A DNA stretch of 64,000 nt from an uncultured Collinsella sp. (GTDB lineage Bacteria > Actinomycetota > Coriobacteriia > Coriobacteriales > Coriobacteriaceae). The notes under the pieces were generated by a model. It had not been told where the DNA came from. It made no database searches and saw only the letters and a program-made list of their open reading frames with translations. Below, piece by piece: positions 34,472 to 43,700 of the stretch (position 1 is the stretch's first letter; every line of letters starts with the position of its first letter). Made by a program: the position numbers and the translations under genes. The stretch covers positions 124,001 through 188,000 of the forward strand of contig CALJMO010000052.1 in the NCBI GenBank assembly GCA_937982065.1, read 5' to 3'.

Positions 34472-35607
34472 AAAGGCTTTCGTTGCAATGGCGCATAACG
34501 ATTATGACGGCACTGCTCACGTGTGCGGCATGCGTGCTGACGAACTGCCTGGTCGGCTATACGGGCATGCGCTACATGGATGCCATCGGCAGTGACATCT
34601 CGGCCTTTAACGCAACCGGCGAAGATTCGCCCCAGGCGTTCGACCCAACGAAAGCGACCCTCGATGACGAGGTCACGATCGTCGTAAACGACGCACAGGA
34701 GTCTTTTGGCACGACAGCCTGGTACATCACGGCTGGAGTCACACTCCTTGGTGGCGCGCTGGCATACTTTGCGAGCGGCCGCGCGCTCAAGCCGCTGCAC
34801 GATTTTGCCGCCCAGGTAGAGCGCGTGCAGCCTGATAACCTAAGCGAAATCAGACTCAGTGAAGATGTGCCCACCGAGCTACAACGATGCAGTGCCTCTT
34901 TCAACGACATGATCGCCCGTCTTGGCGAAGGGTTCTCTGCACAGCGTCAGTTTACCGGCAACGCCGCACATGAGCTGCGCACCCCGCTCGCCCTTATGCA
35001 AGCACAGATTGAACTATTCATCTCCGAGCACCCCGGTTTGCAACCCGAAACGGCCGAGCTGCTCGGCCTGCTACAAGAACAAACCGAGCGCATGTCTCGA
35101 ATGGCCAAGGTATTGCTCGAGATGAGTGAGCTCCGCAGCGTTCCTTGCGAGGACGATGTTGAACTCGGTCCCTTGTCCGAAGAGGTCCTCACCGACCTTG
35201 CGCCACTTGCCGAAAATAAGGGCATAGCCCTCAATTGTGCTGGAGACGCTTTAGTAATCGGGAACGATGCGCTCCTCTATCGGCTGGTGTTCAACCTGGT
35301 CGAAAACGCCATCCGCTATAGCCGCACCGACTCGAGCGTTACCGTCTCCATCTGCGACAACGACAGCCACGTGTTCCTGCGAGTCGAGGACCAGGGCCCG
35401 GGAATACCCAAGCAGTACCGTGAGAGCATCTTCCAACCGTTCTTTCGCCTGGATAAATCCCGCAGCAGGGCATACGGCGGCGCAGGACTCGGGCTAGCGC
35501 TTGTTTGGGAGATTGCAGCGCTTCACGGTGGCACGGTAGAGGTCGAAGCAAATTCCGAGAACGGAACCGTGATGCTCGTGACCCTCTCAAAGGGGGCCGC
35601 CACGTGA
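34468..35607 (+). CDS. Sensor histidine kinase
   Basis: A 379-residue kinase with two membrane helices (about 10-32 and 85-107), a 50-residue outside loop, HAMP-like linker, HisKA with His in AAHELRTPLALM, and HATPase with EDQGPGIPK and YGGAGLGLALV. It pairs with the response regulator at 33797, with which it overlaps by four bases (ATGA). The small outside loop cannot hold a large ligand domain, so sensing may be by the membrane region, or by contact with the divergent redox proteins. Its stop is followed in the same frame by the arginase-family remnant. Confidence 0.92.
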   Translation: MKRLSLQWRITIMTALLTCAACVLTNCLVGYTGMRYMDAIGSDISAFNATGEDSPQAFDPTKATLDDEVTIVVNDAQESFGTTAWYITAGVTLLGGALAYFASGRALKPLHDFAAQVERVQPDNLSEIRLSEDVPTELQRCSASFNDMIARLGEGFSAQRQFTGNAAHELRTPLALMQAQIELFISEHPGLQPETAELLGLLQEQTERMSRMAKVLLEMSELRSVPCEDDVELGPLSEEVLTDLAPLAENKGIALNCAGDALVIGNDALLYRLVFNLVENAIRYSRTDSSVTVSICDNDSHVFLRVEDQGPGIPKQYRESIFQPFFRLDKSRSRAYGGAGLGLALVWEIAALHGGTVEVEANSENGTVMLVTLSKGAAT

Positions 35608-36105
35608 TCCGACTGTCCAGGAGTCCCACTCGACATTGTGAAACGCGTCCCAAAACTTGGACATGAGAAATGGGAGACAGTTCGCATCTATGCCGAGGAC
35701 GAAGTCCTGGCGGGGATTCAGGATGCGCAGAGGAAGCTTGCGGCAGAAAACCCCGACAGAGTCGTGACCGTCGGCGGCAACTGTATGGTGTCGCCTGCCC
35801 TCTTCGATTACCTGCACGGGAAATACGAGAACGTTGGAATCGTCTGGATCTATGCGCATCCGGATGTATCCACGCTGAATGATGGCTACCCCAACGCTCA
35901 CGCCATGGTACTTGGCAGCCTTTTGGAACAGGGTGCACCGCAACTCGTTTCGCGGATGCGGCATCCGGTGTTTAAGCCGAGCGATGTCCTGCATGTCGGG
36001 CTACAGCAGCTCCACGACTATCAGGAAGTTTGCTTAAACAAGCATAGGTGTTGCGGTTTTAGCCGATGTCCTCATGGAGGAAAACGGCATGCTGGGTCTG
36101 TCTGA
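35608..36105 (+). pseudogene. Arginase/agmatinase family fragment
   Basis: The frame directly after the kinase stop encodes GVPLDIVKRVPKLGHEKWET..., then RVVTVGGNCMVSPALFDYLH, then VGIVWIYAHPDVSTLNDGYPNAH. The GGNC and WIxAHPD pieces are the metal-binding landmarks of the arginase fold (GGDH and DAHxD). The N-terminal third, any start codon with a ribosome site, and the second metal motif (D-x-D-x-x-D) are missing; the tail after residue 140 looks like random coding. The change to YAHPD also loses one acidic ligand. A recombination event has joined this piece to the kinase end. No function expected. Confidence 0.7.
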
Positions 36106-36153
36106 TTAAAGTCCAACAGTTTCCATGAGGCATCTAGCACGGTAAAAGCTAAA

Positions 36154-36390
36154 GACCCGGGAGACCCCAAACTGTCAACCATCTTTACGGGTGCAAGGGA
36201 AACGGGCAAGACAGCCCCCTCTCGCTCCTATCCGAAACGGCGCTTGAACACGGCTGGATTGCAGCGAATGTCTCCGCCATGCCCGGCATGCTCGAAGATA
36301 TCATCGAGCACACAAAGGAGGCCGCAGGCCGTTACCTCTCGCAGCCCCATACACGCGTGAGCGGAGTTCAAGTTGGGCAGCGGGGCGGTT
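36154..36390 (+). pseudogene. Degraded AAA-ATPase gene, copy 1
   Basis: The segment encodes DPGDPKLSTIFTGARETGKT, a P-loop of a DUF4143/AAA_16-like ATPase, then needs a +1 shift near 36213 to continue as LSLLSETALEHGWIAANVSA, then MPGMLEDIIEHTKEAAGRYL and a few more residues. The same protein segment (IAANVSAMPGMLEDIIERTK) occurs at 51210 in copy 2. No start codon with ribosome site and no C-terminal half here. The rest of 36391-36634 shows nothing recognisable. Confidence 0.7.
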
Positions 36391-36634
36391 TAGCGCGCCA
36401 ATATAATCAAATCGTGCACTTCCATAGCCTCTCGTCTACGTGGTGTACCGTCGTCTCCCCTTTTATCAGAGTTGGGCGATTTTCAGGCACCCGAGCTGAA
36501 CTCAAATTGAACTCAACGATGCCTTATCGGTCGAGGGCGTCCTAGCGAGAATATACAGAGGCGCACATTTCGCAGGGAACCTCCCATTCGTTATCATATC
36601 GGGATGCTGTCAAGGCAGCGTCAATGCGTTCGAC

Positions 36635-37318
36635 CTACACCTTCTCGCTTTTCGAGGCCTCGTCTGCAGGACCATCGGAATCGATACGGAATCGATCGGC
36701 ATACCATTCATCCGAAGCAATCACCTTATGGAGCATCTGGAGATGCAGGTCGACATAGTGGCAGAACGCCTTGCCGCATTCCACGAGAGGCGCATTGTTT
36801 CTCTCGTTGGGCTCGGCTCCAAAATTAAACTCGACCTCATAGCCCTCCCCAGGCACACCCATGCTCGGCAGAATATCAATGGAGAAGTGGACGAATCCAG
36901 ACGTCACCTTGTATACATCTTTTACCTTTGGATCGAACTTCTCGAGTAAGTCTTGAAGTCTTCCATCGGACATCTTCTCACCCGAGAAATCTTTCAGCTT
37001 GTTCACAGGCACACCTTGAAACACCTGCTTGAGAAAGTCATCCTGGTCTTCGGCGGCGAATAATGCGAATGTCCGCAGGCAGACTCCAACCTGTGCGCGG
37101 AGAAGCTGGGCGACGCAAACAAGATTCCTCGACTCGAGCATGGAGATGAATCCGTCTATCAGTCTCATCGCATACTCAGAGGAGGATGCCAGATATAGAT
37201 CCCATTGGGTAAAGTCGACGTTCATGAAGGGAATCACTGCATTGCGCTCGGCGACTCTCAAGGCACTCAGGCTTTGTTCTATTTTCTCAGCTTCTTGTTT
37301 GAACTGTTCGCTATCCAA
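36635..37318 (-). CDS. Hypothetical protein, all-helical, HEPN/DUF5677-like
   Basis: A 227-residue soluble protein of unknown function. It is predicted mostly helical: EQFKQEAEKIEQSLSALRVA at the start, then SSSEYAMRLIDGFISML, LLRAQVGVCLRTFALF and, in the middle, VTSGFVHFSIDILP. A long helix pair with an R-x-Q segment followed later by F-V-H is the pattern seen in DUF5677 and HEPN-like proteins, some of which are ribonucleases of defence systems, but no confident match is possible by eye. The start is TTG after GGGGG. It is flanked by decayed genes, suggesting an accessory location. Confidence 0.6.
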   Translation of the reverse strand: MDSEQFKQEAEKIEQSLSALRVAERNAVIPFMNVDFTQWDLYLASSSEYAMRLIDGFISMLESRNLVCVAQLLRAQVGVCLRTFALFAAEDQDDFLKQVFQGVPVNKLKDFSGEKMSDGRLQDLLEKFDPKVKDVYKVTSGFVHFSIDILPSMGVPGEGYEVEFNFGAEPNERNNAPLVECGKAFCHYVDLHLQMLHKVIASDEWYADRFRIDSDGPADEASKSEKV

Positions 37319-37474
37319 AATGCCCCCAAATGCCGGCTTCTCAACAAATCAAAAAAGCAAGAGAGACAGAGATTAGGTTCCTGCTCCACTGAACCCACGC
37401 TTCCAGTCGAGACACTCCTCCTCGAAGATCTCCCCAGAGTCCCGCCTCTCGCGCCCCTCACGGAACTGTCCATA
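37319..37474. other. Gap upstream of the hypothetical gene
   Basis: No gene, repeat or clear terminator seen. The sequence is moderately GC-rich and its frames are short shadows. Confidence 0.4.
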
Positions 37475-37570
37475 TCAGTGTAGCCAATCCAAGCACAGCC
37501 CCACCGCACGGCCCAGTCGCTTCCGGTCCTGCGTGGCCCCGTGAAGGCGGAAGGGCGTGGTTGTCGTCAT
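37475..37570 (-). CDS. Short 31-residue reading frame, possible truncated gene
   Basis: ATG at 37570, six bases after GAAAGGA, opens a 31-codon frame (MTTTTPFRLHG...GLCLDWLH) ending in TGA. It is the last frame downstream of the PadR/DUF1700 unit. A good ribosome site but a very short product suggest a truncated or leader-type gene. Not recognised. The GC-rich stretch from 37571 to 37731 upstream of it has no other feature. Confidence 0.3.
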   Translation of the reverse strand: MTTTTPFRLHGATQDRKRLGRAVGLCLDWLH

Positions 37571-37731
37571 CGCGTTCCTTTCTCCTCGTACCTTTTTGGG
37601 CATGCGTCACGGGCCCCCGCGCGGCGCTGAGAGCGAATCGGCGCAGGCTTGGGGCCAGTTGCGTAGAGGTTGAGGTTCGGGTTTCGCCGGCTTACGCAGC
37701 TTGGCGGGCAGAGCGCCCGGGCTCGCTGCGC

Positions 37732-37986
37732 CTAGGGCGCGGCGGGATCCGCGACGCCGGAGGTGTCGATCTCGCCCAGATTGGCGAGCTGCTCGATGAG
37801 GGGGAGGCCCATCGGGTCGTCCACCTCGACGCCGCCGAGCACGATGGTGCTGTCGCGTGTGTCTATATGGGTTGTGAACACGGCCGGGTCGAAACCCGAA
37901 GCGATAAAGCCAATGCCCGCGAGGACAACACCCGCGGCAACGAGCCCGCCCGCCACGGCGAGGTAGATCTTCTTCGCACTGGTCAT
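37732..37986 (-). CDS. Small membrane protein of the PadR-DUF1700 operon
   Basis: An 84-residue protein with one N-terminal membrane helix (IYLAVAGGLVAAGVVLAGIG) and a short outside segment (TTHIDTRDSTIVLGGVEVDD). In such operons the third gene usually encodes a DUF4097 beta-helix adhesin-like protein; here only the helix and about 50 residues remain, so this is either a short variant or a truncated DUF4097 gene. ATG 37986 follows AAAGGAG by eight bases. The stop is 15 bases downstream of DUF1700. Function unknown. Confidence 0.65.
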   Translation of the reverse strand: MTSAKKIYLAVAGGLVAAGVVLAGIGFIASGFDPAVFTTHIDTRDSTIVLGGVEVDDPMGLPLIEQLANLGEIDTSGVADPAAP

Positions 37987-38001
37987 GGTACTCACTCCTT
38001 T

Positions 38002-38625
38002 CTACGCCGCGAGATGCGCGGCAGCGCCGCCCTTCTCGCCCTTACCCTTCCAGAAGGGCGAGGCGGCCTTCCTCGCCCAGAGCGCCGAGAGGCGCGCAAT
38101 TTGTTTTGAGGCTGCCCAAGCGCCAGCACCAACGAAGAGCGCCACGCCGACGAGGCCGAGCCCCACGCCCGCCGAGGCGAGGGCGTACGGGAAGTGGCCG
38201 ATGATGACGCCGCTTACGGCAAGCAGGAGCCCAACTACGCCCACGCCCCCGAGTGCCACCGCGACGATCCACACGCAGAGCGCCAGCACCCAGATGCAGA
38301 TATAGACCGTGACGGCCACGGCGGCGAAGGCGGCGAGCAGCGGCACCCACACCGGGGAGCCCACGATGGCCAGCACCCACAGCAGCGCGGTGCTGCGCCG
38401 GCGCGTCCTCGCGATCGCGCGCGGCACGGCGGGCAGGTCGTCGAGCGTGGCCTCCGCCACCTCGCCGGGCGTGCCCATGGCGGCCACGGCCTCCTCCTCG
38501 CTCATACCGTCCTCCATGCGGTCGGCGATGGCCTCCGCATAGAACGCCTTGGTCTCCTCCACCTGCTCGGCCGGCAGGCAGGCGAGCAGCTCACCCAACC
38601 GGCCCAGAAACTCATCGCGCGTCAT
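38002..38625 (-). CDS. DUF1700 family membrane protein
   Basis: A 207-residue protein. The N-terminal 70 residues are the DUF1700 head (TRDEFLGRLGELLACLPAEQ, then EETKAFYAEAIADRMEDGM and MGTPGEVA), followed by three to four membrane helices. DUF1700 proteins pair with PadR regulators and are membrane-associated partners with unknown activity. ATG 38625 follows GAGGAGG. It overlaps the PadR gene end by 14 bases, so the three minus-strand genes form one operon. Confidence 0.88.
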   Translation of the reverse strand: MTRDEFLGRLGELLACLPAEQVEETKAFYAEAIADRMEDGMSEEEAVAAMGTPGEVAEATLDDLPAVPRAIARTRRRSTALLWVLAIVGSPVWVPLLAAFAAVAVTVYICIWVLALCVWIVAVALGGVGVVGLLLAVSGVIIGHFPYALASAGVGLGLVGVALFVGAGAWAASKQIARLSALWARKAASPFWKGKGEKGGAAAHLAA

Positions 38626-38932
38626 GGTGCGCCTCCTCAACGTATGCGTAAATCTCCCGTACGGACGGCCACTCGGCCAGGAACTCCTCGATGCGCGCTC
38701 GCCCGTCGTCCGTGATGCGGTAGTACCGGCGCAGCCGCCCGTTGTGCTCGGCGGAGCGCGCCGTGATGCACCCGGCCTTCTCCAGGCGCTTGAGCAGCGG
38801 GTAGAGCGTCGACTCCGTGAGCCCCATGCTCGCCGGTACGTCCTTCACGATCTGGTAGCCGTAGGACTCCTCGCCGGAGACGGCCGCGAGCACGCAGGCC
38901 TCCAGGAAGCCGCGCTTCATCTGTGCCTCCAT
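38612..38932 (-). CDS. PadR family transcriptional regulator
   Basis: A 106-residue PadR-type winged helix. ESYGYQIVKDVPASMGLTES lies in the recognition region, then TLYPLLKRLEKAGCITAR and a wing NGRLRRYYRITDDGRARIEE. ATG 38932 follows AGGAGG by seven bases; an alternative start seven codons earlier lacks a ribosome site. PadR proteins repress their operon in response to small molecules or envelope stress. It precedes and overlaps DUF1700. Confidence 0.93.
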   Translation of the reverse strand: MEAQMKRGFLEACVLAAVSGEESYGYQIVKDVPASMGLTESTLYPLLKRLEKAGCITARSAEHNGRLRRYYRITDDGRARIEEFLAEWPSVREIYAYVEEAHHDAR

Positions 38933-39589
38933 CCGCACACCTCCTCTCGTCATATACTATGCTATACACACTATACGATGCAAGGTATTAGACGTCAACT
39001 CTCATCGCGAAGATTCTCCGGCCCCTGCGCGCTGCGAACGTGATATCGCGGGGCGGTTGGCATTATGCATGAAACGTCAAGTAACGCTCTTTTGATCCAC
39101 TTCCACTCGGCCCCATATGCCTTGTACAACACCCCCCTTCAACCTTGGGTTCAAGGGAGCCGCTAGGCTGGGCGTGCCGGACGGTAAGGTCCTGGACGCG
39201 ATGGTGGACTTCTCCGATGCCATAGGGGTCATGGGTCTACGCCGATGGAGGCCCACGCACGCGGCAGGGCTCGCCCGTCACCGCTGGTCGCCGGACGGTC
39301 CCCACGCCCCGCTCGCCAACGCGCAGGCGACAGCAGCAGTCCAGCGCTAGCTGGAGACGCCGGAATGCCCAGAAGATGCGTTTCCCATCACTGCGACAGA
39401 GCTTTTTGCAGGGGTGGCAATTTTTCCTAATATCGAGGTCAGCTTGGCTTCGGTAGCCACCTTGAGAGCATCGCCAATAGACTCTTCCTTTATGCGTTCG
39501 GCATAATCGTAGGCAATACCCAAAAATTCCAGTCCCGAGTAACAGGAGTACAATTGCTGCCAGTGTTGCCAGCTGTTGGGAGATGGAAG
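38933..39589. other. Gene-poor stretch between the PadR operon and the LuxR gene
   Basis: TATACTATGCTATACACACTATACGA just upstream of PadR is AT-rich and may hold its promoter and a PadR dyad. A minus-strand frame at about 39347-39540 reads EFLGIAYDYAERIKEESIGD, then ALKVATEAKLTSILGKIA, and looks like the C-terminal remnant of a real gene, but it lies mostly outside any start. A plus-strand frame at 39117 (LGVPDGKVLDAMVDFSDAIG) also looks protein-like but has no start signal. Neither is assigned. Confidence 0.4.
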
Positions 39590-40594
39590 ATGGACTGCGA
39601 TGGCTACCCATGCGTTCCCATGCCGTTGATGTGCACCGCCTTTGTGCCGGGGCAGATTGACGCTGCGGTTGCAGGCATTTCCGACCCCAATTCGCGTGCC
39701 ATTGCCACGGCAGAAGCGCTGTACTTTCGCGGACAGGCCACGCTCGCCGCCGAGGCAGCACGCCCCTATCTTGACGCCACCGACCCCGCACTGCGCTATT
39801 CCGCATGCCTTATCTGCGGATATGCCAGTCTGTCGCTCAATCGTATCGCCGATGCCCGCCGTTGCCTTGCGGGCATCCTCGATACGCCAACTGACGAGGA
39901 ATCGCCCGCCGTCCACGCCACGCATATCCTATTCGCCTCCGCCGCGAGCGTCCTGCTGCACTTGCCTTCCCCGCATTCCGCCGAAGAGTTTTATCCGCTT
40001 GCGGCGCATCTGCCCGAAGGCCTGCGCCTGTTCGCCAGCTACGTGATGGCGCATGCCCTGTATCTGCGCGGCGAATACGGCCGCAGCCTGGGCATGGTGG
40101 AAAATGCCCTGATCATGAAACAGGGAAGCTATCCCATCTCGGAACTGTTCCTGCACCTGGCGGCTTCCATGGCATGCATGAGCCTCAAGGACATCGACGC
40201 CGCAAAGGCACATTTCGGAGCCGCTTGGGACATTGCGCGCCCCGACGGCCTTATCGAGCTCATTGGCGAGCACCACGGCCTTTTGCAGGGGCTTATCGAG
40301 GCATGCTTAAAATCGCAATATCCCGACGATTTCGCTCGCATCATCGAGATTACGTATCGATTCAGCTACGGCTGGCGGCGCATCCACAACCCCGATTCGG
40401 GTGAGGACGTGGCCGACGATTTAACGACCACGGAGTTCACCATGGCCATGCTCGCCTGCCGCGGTTGGACCAACGCCGAAATCGCACGCCACATGGGAGT
40501 ATCGCCGGGCACCGTTAAAAACCGCCTATCAGGAGTGTATGCCAAGCTTGGTATCGGAACTCGCGCCGAGCTGATTGCCCACATGTTGCGCTAG
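39590..40594 (+). CDS. LuxR-type regulator with TPR-like N-terminal region
   Basis: About 334 residues. The C-terminal 60 residues are a LuxR/NarL helix-turn-helix: LTTTEFTMAMLACRGWTNAE, then IARHMGVSPGTVKNRLSGVY, then AKLGIGTRAELIAHML. The first 260 are helical, with repeated Ala/Leu-rich units (ARPYLDATDPALRYSACLIC, GRSLGMVENALIMKQGSYPI) of the tetratricopeptide style seen in MalT-like regulators. The start at ATG 39590 with GGGAG before it is the best of several choices. It lies directly upstream of the large surface protein gene and may control it; the two are in the same direction. Confidence 0.7.
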   Translation: MDCDGYPCVPMPLMCTAFVPGQIDAAVAGISDPNSRAIATAEALYFRGQATLAAEAARPYLDATDPALRYSACLICGYASLSLNRIADARRCLAGILDTPTDEESPAVHATHILFASAASVLLHLPSPHSAEEFYPLAAHLPEGLRLFASYVMAHALYLRGEYGRSLGMVENALIMKQGSYPISELFLHLAASMACMSLKDIDAAKAHFGAAWDIARPDGLIELIGEHHGLLQGLIEACLKSQYPDDFARIIEITYRFSYGWRRIHNPDSGEDVADDLTTTEFTMAMLACRGWTNAEIARHMGVSPGTVKNRLSGVYAKLGIGTRAELIAHMLR

Positions 40595-40751
40595 CGGCCA
40601 GACTGCCCGGCGTATCGAAAGCGCTCCGGGGGCCTGACGCTTTCGCGCACTCAAATTGGACGTTTTGACCCTTGAACGGCACTACCGCCACGGGGCGACT
40701 TCTCGCAAAATTGGATTATTTCCTCCGATGTTTGCGGGATGGGAGCCAAAG

Positions 40752-43700
40752 ATGCTTGATCGCCGTTCGTTACTTGTTGCCGGAGCGTCCTCGCTGGCGA
40801 GCATTATGTTGCCGCGCGTGCCGGGAAGCGCAAACGCCTTCATATTGCCGTTCGCGCCCACCGAAGCCTATGCCGACGAAAAAGACCCCTTCAGGGTGCT
40901 CGTTCTCTCGCGCACCATGTTTGGTGTGGTCGTGGTCGACGTCGCCAACAAGAATATACCCATCAAGGGAGCCCAGGTCACGCTCGCGTCGCGTTATGCC
41001 GCGGGCAAGCAGCTCTCCGCCACTACCGACGACGAGGGCACGGCCATCTTTGAGGTCGCGCCTCTTTCGGAAGGCTACGTGGACGAGGCAACGCTTCTCG
41101 ACGCGTACGACTTTAACGGCGGCATCTCCATTAGCATGGCGGGCTACCGTGATGTCGAGATTCCCCTTGCGCGTATCCAGGGCGGCACCGCCATAACCGC
41201 GCCCACGCGTCCACTTTCCGACGGCGAGCCGTACTTCCGCCAGCTCACATTCGACGAATGGGACATCCAGTACGCTGAAGCCACGTTCATGACATTGCCG
41301 AAGGACGACACGGCAAACGAGCAGCCCGATACGCACGCCTTTACCGTGCAGGCACATCTGCCACAGGGTGGACAGGCAACGCTGCGCATCAACAAAGTGA
41401 CGCCTGCCGCGGGCAGCTCGCCCGAAACCGTCACGCAGATTGGCCAGATCAAGGCCAGCGCATCGGGTGCGAATAATCTGGCAACGTTCACGCTTGAAGA
41501 CACGTTCCTCGATGCGGCATCGGGCCTTCTGGAGGAAGGATGCAAGCTGCGCTTTGTGCTCGACTATCAGGGCAAAACCTACACGCTCTCCTCCCCCATG
41601 GCCGTTGTCACCGCGCCGGCCGCAAAGGCAGAATCGGGCTCGACCACCATCATTCCCACTACCATGGACCAAGAGATCACTCCGTTTGATTTCCCAGCGG
41701 CGTTTCCCGGCATTGGCGGCAACAAGTTCACCTGTTGGATGCCCGCGTTCCCCATTCTGTTCGATTTCTCGTTTGCCGGATACGTGCTGTTTGGCGGAGG
41801 ATACAAACCGGTCGGCTACATGAACGATTCGGGCAATCCGGATCCGGAGTACTGGAAGAAGTCACCGCGTGAGTCGGGTGCCAAGCAGGCAAACCGCTAC
41901 CTCGACGAAATGGAGGGGAAGTGGAATCAGTACAAGAGTATGAGTGCCGGTTCGGGCACCGATCCAAGGAACACCAAGCTGCTTCGCCACCATTGCACGC
42001 TGCTGTTCACGATGGATATCGCCACACAGCTGTACGGCTCGCTCGCCTACGATTGGGTGGGCAAAACCTGGGGTAACAACAACGACCCCGCATACGGCAA
42101 TATTAAGGCCCTCTTCCAGGTAAGAACCGACCTCAACTGGACCGAACAGTTCACCTTGGGACCGGTGCCGTTTTTCCTAAACGTCAACCCTTGGGTGCTG
42201 GCAAAACTGGCGCTCGCCGTGGGCGCCCACACGCACGGCAGCGGCGCGGCGTTTTTTAAAAACATTTCGCTCGACTATTCAAACACCTCGGGCTCGTTCA
42301 CCATCCAGATCGGGCTTGCCGTCACCTTTGGCGCCGGCGTTGCAGGCGTCGCTTCGTCTGCCGTGCGCGGCGCCGCATCCCTCACGCTGTTCATTGGGTA
42401 TGAGAAGGCAGATGGACACCAGCTTCCGCGGCTGCGCGTAGGTGCAGACGTCGATGTCGATGTGATACTCCAGTTTGTAATGTTCAAGTGGACCACCAAG
42501 GCTTGGTCGGGGTCGTGGCCCACACTCCTCGATTCGTGGAATATGTCGGTGAACAATGGCGACCAGTATGTGCTCCAGCGCTCTGAGCTCGCATTGGGTG
42601 GAGATACGCCTTACACGCTGGATGCCCGCTTCGGCACGCCCGGCAACATCGAGGCGGGCGGCGTGCCGCAATTTATCGCATCGGCCACCATCGTCACCAA
42701 CGCCGAGCTGCTCGCACGCGCCGAGGTTGCAGCCACCGCGATAAACGTCGCGCCTGTCGTGCGCGATTGGGATCAAGCGGTCACGTGCATTGAGCTCGAG
42801 GCGGATGCAGAAAGCGACGACACGGGACAGGTCGAGCATTTCGTCCACGCACTGATAGAGAACGACGAAAACGCCGCGCCGATGTATGAGTACACCCATA
42901 TCAGGCAGGCGGCGAACGCCGTTGCATACCCCAACACCAATTCTGCTGGTGTATCGGAGGACGAGCGTGGCGGCATCAAGCCCTCGAGCGACAACGTGCT
43001 GTTTACTGGCGTGCTCAGCGAAGCCCACATGAAGCTGGCAATGATTGCCGGCGTAGAATGCCTGTTCCGTATCGCCTCGGTGCGCTACGGCGACAATGGC
43101 CGCTCGCGCCTGGTGGTGCACACAAAGGCAAACGGCACGTGGTCCGCCCCCATGCCCGTGGACTTTCCCCTTGGGTTTGGCGAGAACGACGTGGAGCGCG
43201 ACGGAATATACGATTACGACTTCGACGTGGTGGAATATACGGACGGAAGAGGAAACCAGGACGCCTACGTGTTGCTGGTCTCGGGCGAGCGCCGCGACGG
43301 CGACAACACCCTTTTCGATGCGGCGAGCACATCCGGCATACTGTCCGTTGTGCGCCTGCGCATAAGCAACGGCGGAGTTCGCGTGGTGTCGCATACGTCA
43401 TGGCGCAGCATTTCGCGCGGCCGCCTGCAAGAGGATGGCTACCATTGCCTGCAGTGCCCGCGCATCACGGTGGGCAAGACGCTGGTCGACGGACGTCTGT
43501 CGGGTGCCTACCTCCACCGCCGCGGAACCACCGCAGAAAAGGCGCTCGGCAGCGAGGCCGAGGTTGCGCTGGAGTGCTTTACCCTGTGGTCGGACGTTTC
43601 GGGCGACAGCCTGACGTTCCGCCAAGTTCTCCGCTTTCCACAAGCGCCGTCGAGTATCGAGCTGGGCGAGCCCGAGGATATCAACGGCAAAATGGTGGTG

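Noticed and set aside
39117..39350. Plus-strand frame with LGVPDGKVLDAMVDFSDAIG
   Set aside because: Protein-like for about 30 residues but lacks a ribosome site and then becomes Arg/Pro-rich noise; at most a gene scrap.
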